A stretch of DNA of 64,000 nt, from positions 134,255,939 to 134,319,938 of the forward strand of contig NC_039359.1 of NCBI RefSeq assembly GCF_003573695.1, in the 5' to 3' direction. The position numbers were made by a program, and so were the translations under genes. The DNA comes from Papaver somniferum (lineage: Eukaryota; Streptophyta; Magnoliopsida; Ranunculales; Papaveraceae). The notes beneath the pieces were generated by a model. The model did not search any database and had not been told where the DNA came from. It saw nothing but the letters and a program-made list of their open reading frames with translations. Numbering within the stretch: position 1 is the stretch's first letter; each line of letters starts with the position of its first letter. Below, in pieces: positions 36,234 to 45,734 of this stretch.

Positions 36234-36542
36234 CTCCCTCCGTTACTTTTTAATAGGCCAGTTTTTATAAATAAAAATTTCAAAAAAATAGGCCAGTTTC
36301 TAAATTGGGAAAGTATGTTACTTTAATTTTTTGGGACCACTTGCAGTTCACTTCTTTTGATGACAAGTGTCATGGGGGACCATTCCACTTCACTTCTTTT
36401 ATTGACAAGTGTCATGAGGACCACTTCACTTCACTTCTTTTATTGACAAGTGTCGTGAGGACCACTTTCAATGATTACTTCACTTAATTTCCTTAATTTT
36501 CTCTAAAAACCAAATCAGCCTATTAAAAAATAACGGAGGGAG
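36234..36542. mobile_element. Stowaway MITE, 309 bp
   Basis: Left end CTCCCTCCGTTACTTTTTAA and right end TTAAAAAATAACGGAGGGAG are inverted repeats flanked by TA (36232-36233, 36543-36544). AATAGGCC on the left is partly matched inside. No coding capacity. Confidence 0.93.
36340..36465. repeat. Tandem repeat inside the Stowaway MITE, ~42-bp unit, three copies
   Basis: TTGACAAGTGTCATGAGGAC with the preceding CACTTCACTTCTTTTA recurs at 42- and 41-bp steps (TGACAAGTGTC at 36361, 36403, 36444). Confidence 0.85.
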
Positions 36543-36544
36543 TA

Positions 36545-37286
36545 TCATAGAAGAAATTTCTCAAAATCAGTAAAAGAAAAAGGATCAACCTTATCCCTAC
36601 TTTTTATATTGATTGGATCTCTTTGAGTTCCACTAGTTAAAATATCTTCTCACTATTAATTTTCTTCTAAAGTTTGAATCACTTGAGTACTATAAAAAGC
36701 ATGCAAAGTAACGACAACTACAACTTTCAGCCAATTTCATTTAATTTGCAGAATAGCAGATCGGGATAATCCTAGCTTCTTTCGAAAATGGTAAAGAATC
36801 AACTACCTTCCTTATAATTATAAGTGGATGATTTAATCAGTTTCGTATGATACGTAGTTAGGGGCCAATGAAATCCAACATGTTTTTCTATCCTATTATT
36901 TGTACAATAGGATTACTATTTAATTAGTGGCATTGTTCTCCTTTATAAATTTTGGTTTTGTTAGTTAGATTAGTGCTAATAGAGTTTAGAAGTGCATATA
37001 TTTTAAAAAATGAAATATGCTGGGAATAGTTACAGAGGGACTCCTAGGAACAAGTTCTTTTTTTATTGGTAAAATAATCCGTAATAACAGTAATAATTAT
37101 AAAGTTTAGAATTTCTCTATAGAGGAATTATCTACATAAGAAGCTCCAAAACAATAGGAGAACCTGTTTTTGACTAACATCATTTTTTCGTTATTCATAA
37201 TCGGTTTGTCTGATCAAGTCACTTCACATATTCCGTCAATTGATTTTTCATCTATATATATTTGTAATTAAATTTTAGAATGTTTA
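36545..37286. other. Upstream region of the DUF1677 gene
   Basis: AT-rich. An ATG followed directly by a splice-donor-like GTAAAG occurs at 36788, but no exon can be joined convincingly to the coding stretch downstream. Confidence 0.35.
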
Positions 37287-37289
37287 TGA

Positions 37290-37554
37290 AACAGAATAAC
37301 CATGAGATAAGGACAGTTTTTATGTACCAAATGAAACTCACAAAAAAAGAGAAGAGTTAGATAATGTAATTGGAAGTAATCGTCAAGAAAAGGAAGAAAT
37401 TATACAATGTGAATGTTGCGAAATGATGGAAGATTGTACTGTTGATTATATCGAGTGTGTGAAGAGTTGTAATTTTGGTAAATGGGTTTGTGGAATGTGT
37501 TCTGAGGTCGTAAAAGAAAGAGCATCAAGAAATTTTGGATCAAGCATGGAAGAA
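37290..37554 (+). pseudogene. DUF1677 gene, 5' part, interrupted by a Copia insertion
   Basis: The open frame ending MEE at 37554 encodes a Cys-rich domain: QCECCEMMEDCTVDYIECVK, then FGKWVCGMCSEVVKER. This is the zinc-ligand pattern (CxCC...C...C...WVCGxC) of plant DUF1677 proteins, small proteins of unknown function. The frame continues after the Copia element at 41621-41800 with ALSSHYEVCRKFNETTRL, and ends NAQSI-stop, matching the conserved SMEEAL...H...C tail. The start is not resolved: the frame is open back to 37290 with no ATG, so an upstream exon is likely. Apart from the insertion no lesion is seen in the part visible. Confidence 0.75.
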
Positions 37555-37733
37555 TATTAAGACCATATATATTGAGACCGTAAGGGTAAGTCTTTAAATT
37601 AAGTCCAATAATGTGGGTCTTTAGATTAAGTCCAATAATGTAGGTTTAAACTCTATTAGGGTTTGGGGTCTTGTATAAATATTCAACGTGAATGAATGAG
37701 AAAGGCAGAACTTAATATTCATAAAATCTAACA
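37555..37733 (+). repeat. 5' LTR of the Copia element
   Basis: 179 bp, highly similar to the 3' LTR. It shares the internal duplication TTTAGATTAAGTCCAATAAT. The 3' LTR lacks a short stretch (TATAAATATTCAACG region) present here. Confidence 0.93.
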
Positions 37734-37789
37734 AGGCATCCAGAGCCAGAGTTGATTAACAAGAACCCGAGAACCCTAATCCAGTAAAC

Positions 37790-40700
37790 ATGGAGGATGA
37801 TACAGAATCATCAAAAAGAGGAAAAGTTGTAGAGAACAGCAGAGGAGGTAGAGGACAGGGCAATGTACGTGCGCATAAGTTGAACATCTCAGCAGCAGCG
37901 ACAACTCATTCTGGCGCTGGTTCTTCAGTAGATGTATCAGGATTGACGGGCGTGACTGCAAGTCAGGTCCAGCAGGTGCTTGAATATTTAAATTCAAGAA
38001 AATTCAGTTCCCAGCTACAAGGTAAGACAAATCAAACATCCTGGATTATAGATACAGGAGCTACAAATCATGTCACGTGTAAAAGAGATGATATGATAAA
38101 TGTGAAAGATATTAGAGCATGCTCTGTGGGACTGCCAGACGGAAAACATGCCCATTCTGAGAAAATAGGAACTGTTGTTCTTCCTGGTGGTTTGAGATTG
38201 GACATGTGCTTTATGTGCCACAGATAACTTGTAACTTAATTTCAGTTACACAGCTCATTGATGAGGTAGTATGCAATGTCCAATGTACTAACAGTTTATG
38301 TCTTATACAGGACCGGTTGACGAGGAAGGTGATCGGAGTGGGTGAGCGACGAGGTGGACTATATATTTTCTGTGGTGTGCCTCCAGTTAAAGTGCTTGCG
38401 GTTAGTAATGATACGTATGAGCTGTGGCATCGACGATTGGGACATCCATCAGAGAAAGTGTTACAACAGTTACCAGGCGTGGGTAGATTATTGAAGAAGA
38501 ATAATGATGCGTGTGATATTTTTCCGCGTGCAAAACATCGTAGAAGTAGCTTTGCTAGTAGTTTGAGTAAATCCAGTTGTAGTTTTGATTTGGTTCATAT
38601 AGATTTATGGGGCCCTTATAAGACGCATTCGTTTTCTGGAACTCAATATCTTCTAACAATAGTAGATGATTTTTCAAGAGGTGTGTGGATTTATTTAATT
38701 CAAAGCAAAACTGAGGTTGAAACAATATTTCTTAACTTTATTGCTCTTGTGAAACGTCAATTTGGTAAAGAAATCAAAATTGTTAGAAGTGATAATGGAA
38801 CTGAATTTCATGCGTTGCGTGGATATTTTAAGACTAATGGGATAGTTTTTGAGATGTCATGTGTAGGAACACCTCAACAGAATGGAAGAGTTGAGAGAAA
38901 ACATCAACACATAATGAATGTGGCAAGAGCTTTAAGATTCCAAGCAAATTTACCGATTCGTTTTTGGGGAGAATGTGCATTAACGGCTGCGTATTTGATT
39001 AATAGTACGCCTACACCTATTCTAAACAACAAAACTCCATATGAAGTTTATTTGGGAAACCGGCCCCATACAATCAGTTGAGAGTGTTTGGTTGCTTGTG
39101 TTATGTGCATGATCAAAGTAGTAAAGGGGATAAGTTCACAAGTCGAGGTAGGAGATGTGTGTTTCTTGGTTATCCTTTTGGGAAAAAGGCGTGGCAAGTA
39201 TATGATTTAGATAAAAGACAATTTCTGGTTTCAAGAGATGTAGGGTTTTATGAACATCAGTTTCCTTACATATCCAGGGTACCTGATAAACCAACTGAGA
39301 TAGTTCGGGCTAAGAATGATGTGTGTTGGAGTGATGACGAAGAAAAAAGAGTAGAAGAAATGGTGCATAGAGAGGCTGAAATAGTTACTGAGAACCCAGA
39401 AGACATTACTGAGAACCCAGAATACATTACTGAGAACCCATAATACATTACTGAGAACCCAGAAGACACTACTGAGAACCCAGAATACATTACTGAGAAC
39501 CCAGAAGACACTACTGAGAACCCAGAATACATTACTGAGAACCCAGAATATATTACTGAGAACCCAGGAGACATTAATGAGAACCCAGAATATATTACTG
39601 AGAACCCAGAAGACATTACTGAGAACCCTGAAGATATTACTGAGAACCGTGTGGTCTCAAATGAAGAGGTGCAGAAAGCTAATTTGGGTGAGATGGGTAA
39701 AGGAAAGCGACAGAAGATTCCGTCTAGTCGACTCAAAGGTTTTGTGACGCACACCGTACGAGAAAATAGTCCATCCTGTACTCACTCTCCACAATCATCA
39801 TCCTCAGGTACGCCGTATCCTTTGACATATTATGTTAGTTGTGATAGATTTTCCGCAGTTCATAGAAAATTTCTAGCAGCAACTACTGCTGGGTCTGCAC
39901 CTGCAAGCTTCAAAGAAGCTATGAAGCATCCAGGATGGCGCAAAGCAATGGCAGAAGAAATACGAGCCTTGGAGGAACAAGGAACATGGGAATTAGAAGA
40001 ATTACCGCCGGGAAAGAAGGCACTCGGCAGTAAATGGATTTATACAGAAAAGTATGATGAGAATGGACAGTTGGTGCGACTCAAAGCTAGACTGGTTATT
40101 TTTGGGAATCATCAAGTTGAAGGGTTGGATTACAATGAGACATTTGCACCAGTAGCGAAAATGACGACAGTGCGGACTTTTCTAGCTGTTGCAGCGATTA
40201 AGAACTGGGAAGTGCATCAGATGGATGTGCATAATGCATTTCTTCATGGAGATTTGGAGGAAGAAGTGTATATGAAGATACCACCCGGATTTTCTAGAGA
40301 TAAGTCTAATATGGTGTGTAGGATGAAGAAATCTTTATATGGTTTAAAACAGGCTCCTCGGTGTTGGTTTGCAAAATTGTCTGCGGCTTTGAAGAGTTAT
40401 GGTTTTCGACAGTCGTATTCGGATTATTCTCTTTTTACTATGACCAAGGGAAAGATGCAGCTTAATGTTTTGGTCTATGTTGATGATTTGATTGTTGCAG
40501 GCAATGATTTGGTTGCGCTTCATCAGTTCAAAATATACTTGGGACAATGTTTCAAGATGAAAGATTTGGGAAAATTGGAGTATTTTCTGGGTTTGGAGGT
40601 GGCTCGGAGTAAACAAGGTTTTTATATATGTCAGAGAAAATATGCATTATATATCATCATGGAAACAGGTTTATTAGGTGCAAAACCTGCAGAATTTCCA

Positions 40701-41432
40701 ATGGAAACAAATCATCGTCTTTCTTTGGACAAAGGAGATTGGTTTACAAATGTGGAGAAGTATAGAAGACTAGTTGGTCGTTTGATTTACTTGTTCGTGA
40801 CTAGACCGGACCTGGCATATTCCGTGCATATTTTGTCTCAATTTATGCAACGGCCAAGACTAGCACATTGGGAAGCAGCTCTTCGTGTGGTTCGATATTT
40901 GAAGAAGAATCCTGGACAGGGAATTCTGTTGCGCTCTGATAGTGGTCTTAATTTAAAATGATGGTGTGACTCAGATTGGGAGAGTTGTCCCTTAACTAGA
41001 CGCTCATTGACTGGATGGTTTGTTCTTCTTGGAGATTCACCGGTGTCATGGAAAACTAAAAAGCAGCATACTGTTTCTCGTTCATCGGCTGAAGCGGAAT
41101 ATCGTTCTATGGCGGCAGCTATGTGTGAATTAAAATGGTTGAAACAATTATTGCGTGATTTGGGAATTCATCATACACATGGAATGCGCCTTCTATGTGA
41201 TAGTCAATCGGCTTTATATATTGCTCAGAATCCAGTTTTTCATGAGCGAACGAAGCATATTGAAGTTGACTGTCATCTGGTTAGAGATGCTATAATACAG
41301 AAGATTATCACGCCTTCGTATACTCCTACAACAGTGCAATTGGCGGATATTTTTACTAAATCTTTAGGGAAAGCTCAATTTCAGTTTCTTATGTCCAAGA
41401 CGGGCTTGTGTGACCTCCATGCTCCGTCTTGA
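37790..41432 (+). pseudogene. Copia pol (protease, integrase, RT, RNase H), broken
   Basis: Order seen: a short gag remnant; protease with WIIDTGATNH (~38043); the integrase zinc region WHRRLGHP...CDIF, where the second Cys of CxxC is Phe; integrase core with HIDLWGPY, RSDNGTEF and NGRVERKHQH, so D, D and E are kept; RT with QMDVHNAFLHGDL and YVDDLIVAG (40476-40502); RNase H with [10 protein letters not shown] and the ADIFTKSL tail. Lesions: frameshifts near 38203 and 39070, TAA at 39441-39443 inside a minisatellite, and TGA at 40959-40961. Missing gag and these breaks make it non-autonomous. Domain order INT-RT identifies Ty1/copia. Confidence 0.93.
39386..39650 (+). repeat. 21-bp coding minisatellite in Copia pol, 13 copies
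   Basis: GAGAACCCAGAAGACATTACT repeats at exact 21-bp steps from 39390 to 39642, encoding ENPE(D/Y)(I/T)T between integrase and RT. One unit has GAA changed to TAA (39441-39443). Length stays a multiple of three, so the array does not shift the frame. Confidence 0.95.
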
Positions 41433-41439
41433 GGGAGGG

Positions 41440-41615
41440 TATTAAGACCCATGAATATGGTTTGGGATATTGAAACCGTAAGGGTAAGTCTTTAGATTAA
41501 GTCCAATAATATGGGTCTTTAGATTAAGTCCAATAATGTAGGTTTAAACTTTATTAGAATTTTGGAGTCTTGAATGAATGAGAAAGGCAGAACTTAATAT
41601 TCATAAAATCTAACA
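41440..41615 (+). repeat. 3' LTR of the Copia element
   Basis: 176 bp; starts after the GAGGGAGGG polypurine tract and ends TAACA before the AAGAA duplication. Confidence 0.93.
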
Positions 41616-41620
41616 AAGAA

Positions 41621-41800
41621 GCATTAAGTTCCCATTATGAAGTTTGTCGTAAATTCAACGAAACCACAAGATTGAATCCGAAACTTTCTTTGGCAACAAC
41701 AATGAGTGATATAGCAAGGAGAAGTTCACAAGAAAGAAATAATACTTTTAGGAAGAAAATGAAATCGTCCAAGATGTTAAAGAATGCTCAAAGTATCTAG
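41621..41800 (+). pseudogene. DUF1677 gene, 3' part
   Basis: Continues the frame interrupted at 37554: ALSSHYEVCRKFNETTRL, then LATTMSDIARRSSQERN and a Lys-rich end with TAG at 41798-41800. Gene order, frame and the target duplication show both parts were one exon before the Copia insertion. Confidence 0.75.
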
Positions 41801-42178
41801 CTAGTAGTTGTTTTAAGATTATACAGATAACTGACAGAGTTCATAATACAAAGTCAATAAAGAGTAAGAACTGACCAAATCCAAAGTCGTAAGAACTACA
41901 GCTTGCACATGTCATAAGCCATAACAGCTACAATTGCACCAGTGATCAGTAAACATGTCATAGTTGAATTACAAGGTAGTCATGATGTATTTTACTATAT
42001 TTTCATTCAAACTAAAGATCCTCCAAAAATACATAGGTAGTTAATTGATGTATATTACAACGTTATACATCCAACTCAAAGCAAACTTGTTGCAAGTCTA
42101 GTTCATCTACCCAACCCATTACCTGCAACAGTCCTTCACATTCTGCTTGCTCCACATTTAAGTGTCTATTAAATTTGT
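41801..42178. other. 3' flank of the DUF1677 gene
   Basis: Likely 3' untranslated region and spacer; contains AATAAAG near 41858. Nothing else recognised. Confidence 0.4.
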
Positions 42179-42200
42179 GTCCGTGCTACGCACCGGGCAT
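42179..42200 (-). other. Hairpin resembling a Helitron 3' hairpin (reverse orientation)
   Basis: CCGTGCTACGCACCGG can fold back on itself; on the minus strand it reads CCGGTGCGTAGCACGG, the common plant Helitron 3' hairpin type. I do not see a clean CTRR end after it, so this is weaker than the copy at 45452. Confidence 0.35.
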
Positions 42201-42214
42201 TTTATTTCTTTTAA

Positions 42215-42605
42215 TTTGGTGTTCGTAGGATTTCGTCCCGCCCAGCCTCGTGGGATGCATTTTTGATTTGGTGTGAGCAAGGCTTCTCCCCTCCCCATAA
42301 AGATGCATTTTTGATTTGGTGTGCGCGGGGCTTCTTTCCGTCCCGTGGGGATGCATTGTTGATTTGGTATGCACGGGGCTTCGCCCCGCCCCTTGGGGAT
42401 GCATTTTTGATTTGGTATGCGCGGGGCTTCACCCCGCCCCGTCGAGATGCATGTTTTATTTGGTGTGCGCGGGGCTTCGTCCCGCCCTGTGGGATGCTTT
42501 TTTTATTTGGTGAGTGCGGGGCTTCGCCCCGTCCTGTGACAATGCATTTTTTATTTGGTGTGCACGGAACTTCGCCCCGCCCCTTGGCGATGTATTTCTA
42601 ATTTG
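42215..42605. repeat. GC-rich minisatellite, ~55-60-bp unit, about seven copies
   Basis: Units read GATGCATTTTTGATTTGGTG then TGCGCGGGGCTTCGCCCCGCCCCGTGG. Each contains the self-complementary GCGGGGCTTCGCCCCGC, so each can form a strong hairpin. Sharp GC contrast with the AT-rich surroundings. Confidence 0.9.
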
Positions 42606-42828
42606 ATGTGGAGGGAAAACACATTAAATATGTGGAGAATATGTGTATATTTTATTTTTATTTTCATTTTATTTTCCCAGAAAATATGCGGATTTTTTTT
42701 CCCATTTAGATATTAATTTGGAAAAAAGAGTCCTTATACGGTAGATATTCGATTTCCAAATTGAATATGGACTTTCATAAAATTCCCTGTAGGTTAATTT
42801 TTCATTTTGAGTTTGTAATTTTTTAACC

Positions 42829-43110
42829 AATCATACGTTGCCATGTGTCCTCGCGAATTCCAAATTATATTTGATTTTCTTTTTTATCTTTTCGAATTCT
42901 TTTTAGACCAATCATACGTTGTCAAGTGTCCTGGCGAATTCCAAATTGAATTTGGTTTCCTTTTTTTATCTTTTCCTATTCTTTTTAAACAAATCATACG
43001 TTGCCAAGTGTCCTCGCGAATTCCAAATTGAATTTGGTTTTTTTTTTTAATATTTTCCTATTCTTTTTAGACCAATCATACGTTGCCAAGTGTCCTCACC
43101 AAAACGCTAG
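42829..43110. repeat. Tandem repeat, 81-82-bp unit, four copies
   Basis: CCAATCATACGTTGCCAAGT recurs with AATCATACGTTG at 42829, 42910, 42992 and 43074, followed by GTCCTCGCGAATTCCAAATT and a T-rich part. Confidence 0.92.
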
Positions 43111-43229
43111 TTTCACAAAACTCAAAAAAGGCCTATTTCGGCCAATAGAAAGTGAGGGTTTCCTCACCATTCAACGTGTGAGCTTTATTTATCTAGGCCT
43201 TTAAGTCTTTAGATTCGCATAAATGCACT

Positions 43230-44400
43230 TTCCTTGTTCGAATTCGCCTGCAAAATTAAGAAATATTTGCCCAGTTCATGTATGATTACCAAAAGATATA
43301 GTTTTAGAAGAAGCATCACAACATGTATATTGGCCAGGTGAGATAGACGATGTCCACTTTCTTTGAATCACAAAACTCAAAGGAAGCTTCAGTCTAGAAT
43401 TGTGATCTCTTCTCATGCCATTGCCTGTCATGGTGTTTATATGTTGTATACATCTTATGACCTTAACAGGGTTTGGCTTAAACCGCTGAAACACTGCTAC
43501 ATTGCTTTCCAAAGTTCTCAGCTTGCATTAGTCATTTTGTCTATCCAATCTTCATCAAGATTGCAGAACTCATTATCAAACCAGCTTATGATCCAATCTC
43601 TTATAGAAGTATCAAAAAATTCATGCTTCTTCTTCCCCTCGGGATAGATGTTCATACTTCTCTAGCAAAGGAGCTGTCCCAAATGATGTGTTTAGTTCTT
43701 TCGACAAACTAATGACATATTCTATATTGCTCCCCCCATAATGCATAACTCTAGCCATTCTTTCACTAGAATGACTAATGTCATTCACATATTTCTATAA
43801 GTATAACTTTATCTTTGCGAGTTTATCTAAAGCCCATAAAGTCTTCCAGAATCTATCTATTGCTACATCCTGAGTGTTGTTGTTGTTGTTTATAGTTTAA
43901 TAAGCTTGTTGTAAGCAGATTTGACACAGAACTGCCCATTTCTGGTAAGCTTCCATATGAGTCTGTATGACAACGCTATTGGAATTCTCAATAACAGTGA
44001 TGTAAACTACTGCCATATCAAAATAAGCAACAAACATCGGTGGAGATTGGCATCCTTGTATTTCCAAGTGAGGATTTTTGTAGCGTCCCCGAGAGTACAT
44101 AAGATGTATTTGTACACAAATTTCACTCCATCATAAATGCTCTACCATGCCCATGTCTAGTTTTTTTTTTTTCTTCTGTAGCATGTAACACAGAAGTATT
44201 CGGAAAATATTTCTCCTTTAATGCCTTTCCCAGAGTTGTTTGGAATTATTGTAAAATCTCCAAGATGATTTCGCAAGCATAGCTTGATTGAAGCAAGCTA
44301 AGTCATGAAAACCCATTCCTCCTTCAGATTTGTATTTACACACGTTCAGGACTCTAAAAAAATTCTAAGAAAATGATACTTTTACGCTTTGTTAACAAAT
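43230..44400 (-). pseudogene. LINE pol fragment (3' region), minus strand
   Basis: The minus strand near 44345-44270 reads YKSEGGMGFHDLACFNQAML, then AKSSWRF, the conserved block between RT palm and zf-RVT in plant L1-type LINEs. Further along are scattered matches to the zf-RVT and RNase H-like linker (for example WTSSISPGQ near 43340). Many stops and frameshifts. Same strand as the RT fragment at 45690-45483, so the two may be one LINE broken by a later insertion. Confidence 0.55.
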
Positions 44401-44460
44401 ATTCAAGCCTTATTTGATTGAGATTTACTTTCTTTTTCTTCTTTTGTTTGGTTTGATCAG

Positions 44461-44590
44461 GCATTTGAGAAACATAATGTGGAGAATGACATAACTAACA
44501 GAGTATATCAAGAAGGAATTTGATAAGAAACATGGTCTTACTTGACATGTATTTTCGGTCTCAATTTCGGTATTACTTGCTTACTTTTTT
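44461..44590 (+). pseudogene. Dynein light chain (LC8/DYNLL-type) exon fragment
   Basis: AFEKHNVENDI is read from 44461, then after a one-base gain YIKKEFDKKHGLT, then a stop where Trp is expected, and after another shift CIFGLNFG. These are the blocks of the plant LC8 dynein light chain second half (family pattern: AFEKHNVEKDI, IKKEFDKK, a WHCIVGRNFG-type strand). A polypyrimidine tract and TTGATCAG precede it directly, so an intron/exon border was copied along. It lies about 0.9 kb left of a Helitron-type 3' end and between LINE fragments, which suggests capture of a gene piece. It cannot make protein. Confidence 0.75.
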
Positions 44591-45451
44591 ATTTTTGTTT
44601 TGCTTAAGAAAAGGCTTGAAAATGACTTAGGGAATTTAGAGCGGGATTTCGATTAATCCGTTTAGAGACGTTCCGTTATATCGAAATCGAATGAAAGTTA
44701 AAACTTTAGTGGATATTTAGCTATAAAAACTAGGGAGATTTTTGTTTAGTTGGTCGAATTTCCCCTTCGTAGAGGCATCACAACTGTTATCTATGTGCTT
44801 ATTTAGTTCAGGTGGCAGTGAAGTAATTAAATTTTATAAAAGAAAAGAAGAAAAAAATAGTCTAATTTTTTTGGTCATTATATGTTTGATTGGTTTCATA
44901 ATCGTAATTCTTGATGGGCTTTGGTTTATAAATTTTTATGATTATATTTTGGCATTTTTTACGATAAAAACTCTGCATATGCAAAAGTTCTGTTTTTTTT
45001 AATTAACCTGAAAACATTTTACAAGTCCTGAAGTATGGAACTGCTTTTCGAAGATTTTTGGCGCTAATGATACTTGGATGTCATAGATCAGCTTCATCAG
45101 ATGTTCGGTTACTACGAAGCACTGATCGAGCAAAGTAATGGTTGGAAATTTTGAATGTAATATCCAAATGCAAATACACTGTATACAGGGGGCGTTGAGT
45201 ATTCTCACATATATTGTGACCCAACTGTATTTTTTTTGTAGCAGGTTTTGATCTCTTCTTAATCTGTTTTCGTATGTCCTACGGGCTGCAGACACAACCT
45301 TGCCAAAAAAAGGATCATGCCTCAGATATTTATGACGGTCAACACAAACTATTGGAATGTAAAGGTTGGTTATGAATTTTGACTACATAGCATCAGATCA
45401 AATAAATACTGTAAGCCATTTTAGCAGAACTGGAATTAAACTATATATATA

Positions 45452-45482
45452 TCCCCGGTGCGAAGCACGGGTTATTATCTAG
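45452..45482 (+). mobile_element. Helitron 3' terminus (hairpin + CTAG)
   Basis: CCCCGGTGCGAAGCACGGG forms a hairpin. It is followed after a short AT spacer by CTAG at 45479-45482 and then T. Helitrons end with a 16-20-nt hairpin about 10 nt before CTRR and insert in front of T. The 5' end (TC...) could not be placed, so element length is unknown; it lies to the left. Confidence 0.7.
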
Positions 45483-45700
45483 TGTATCTTTGTAATCAAA
45501 CAGAGAATTATTCATTTTGTTCATCATTCTCCTTGAAGCAAAGAAGCTTTGTACCATTGCAACGACATCTTCTTTTATAGTTAAACACTGACTATGAAAG
45601 AATCCCTGAGGAAAATCACCCGGACCTGGTTCTTTCCAGGGTTGCATCGACTTGAGTATGGAGAATATCTCTGCTTCAGTTGGTATCTCAGTTTAAACAA
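45483..45700 (-). pseudogene. LINE reverse transcriptase N-terminal fragment, minus strand
   Basis: The minus strand reads IPTEAEIFSILKSMQPWKEPGPG, then DFPQGFFHSQ and IKEDVVAMVQSFFAS, the well-known start of plant LINE RT (family: MxxxKAPGPDGF). The Asp of GPDG is missing here. Homology stops exactly at the Helitron-type end, 45482/45483. Confidence 0.75.
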
Positions 45701-45734
45701 CATTGTTACTTCACTTATACAAGTAAGAATCTAA

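Larger units (their letters stand above)
37555..41615 (+). mobile_element. Copia LTR retrotransposon, 4061 bp, complete insertion with most of gag missing
   Basis: LTRs are 37555-37733 and 41440-41615, starting TATTAAGACC and ending ATCTAACA; the usual TG start is TA in both. TSD AAGAA at 37550-37554 and 41616-41620. A tRNA-Met-like primer site (37735-37747, CAGAGCC core) follows the left LTR, and a polypurine GAGGGAGGG precedes the right one. The total is shorter than typical copia elements because nearly all of gag is absent. It sits inside a DUF1677 exon. Confidence 0.95.

Noticed and set aside
39266..39754. Minus-strand 162-residue open frame with a repeated SGFSVM(Y/S) pattern
   Set aside because: It is the antisense shadow of the 21-bp minisatellite in Copia pol; the periodic protein follows from the repeat alone.
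42186..42601. Several long frames on both strands through the GC-rich minisatellite
   Set aside because: Frames exist because the unit length and GC content avoid stops; the peptides are repeat translations.
44999..45295. 98-residue minus-strand frame left of the Helitron end
   Set aside because: Could be another captured fragment, but I recognise no family and the plus strand offers no better reading.
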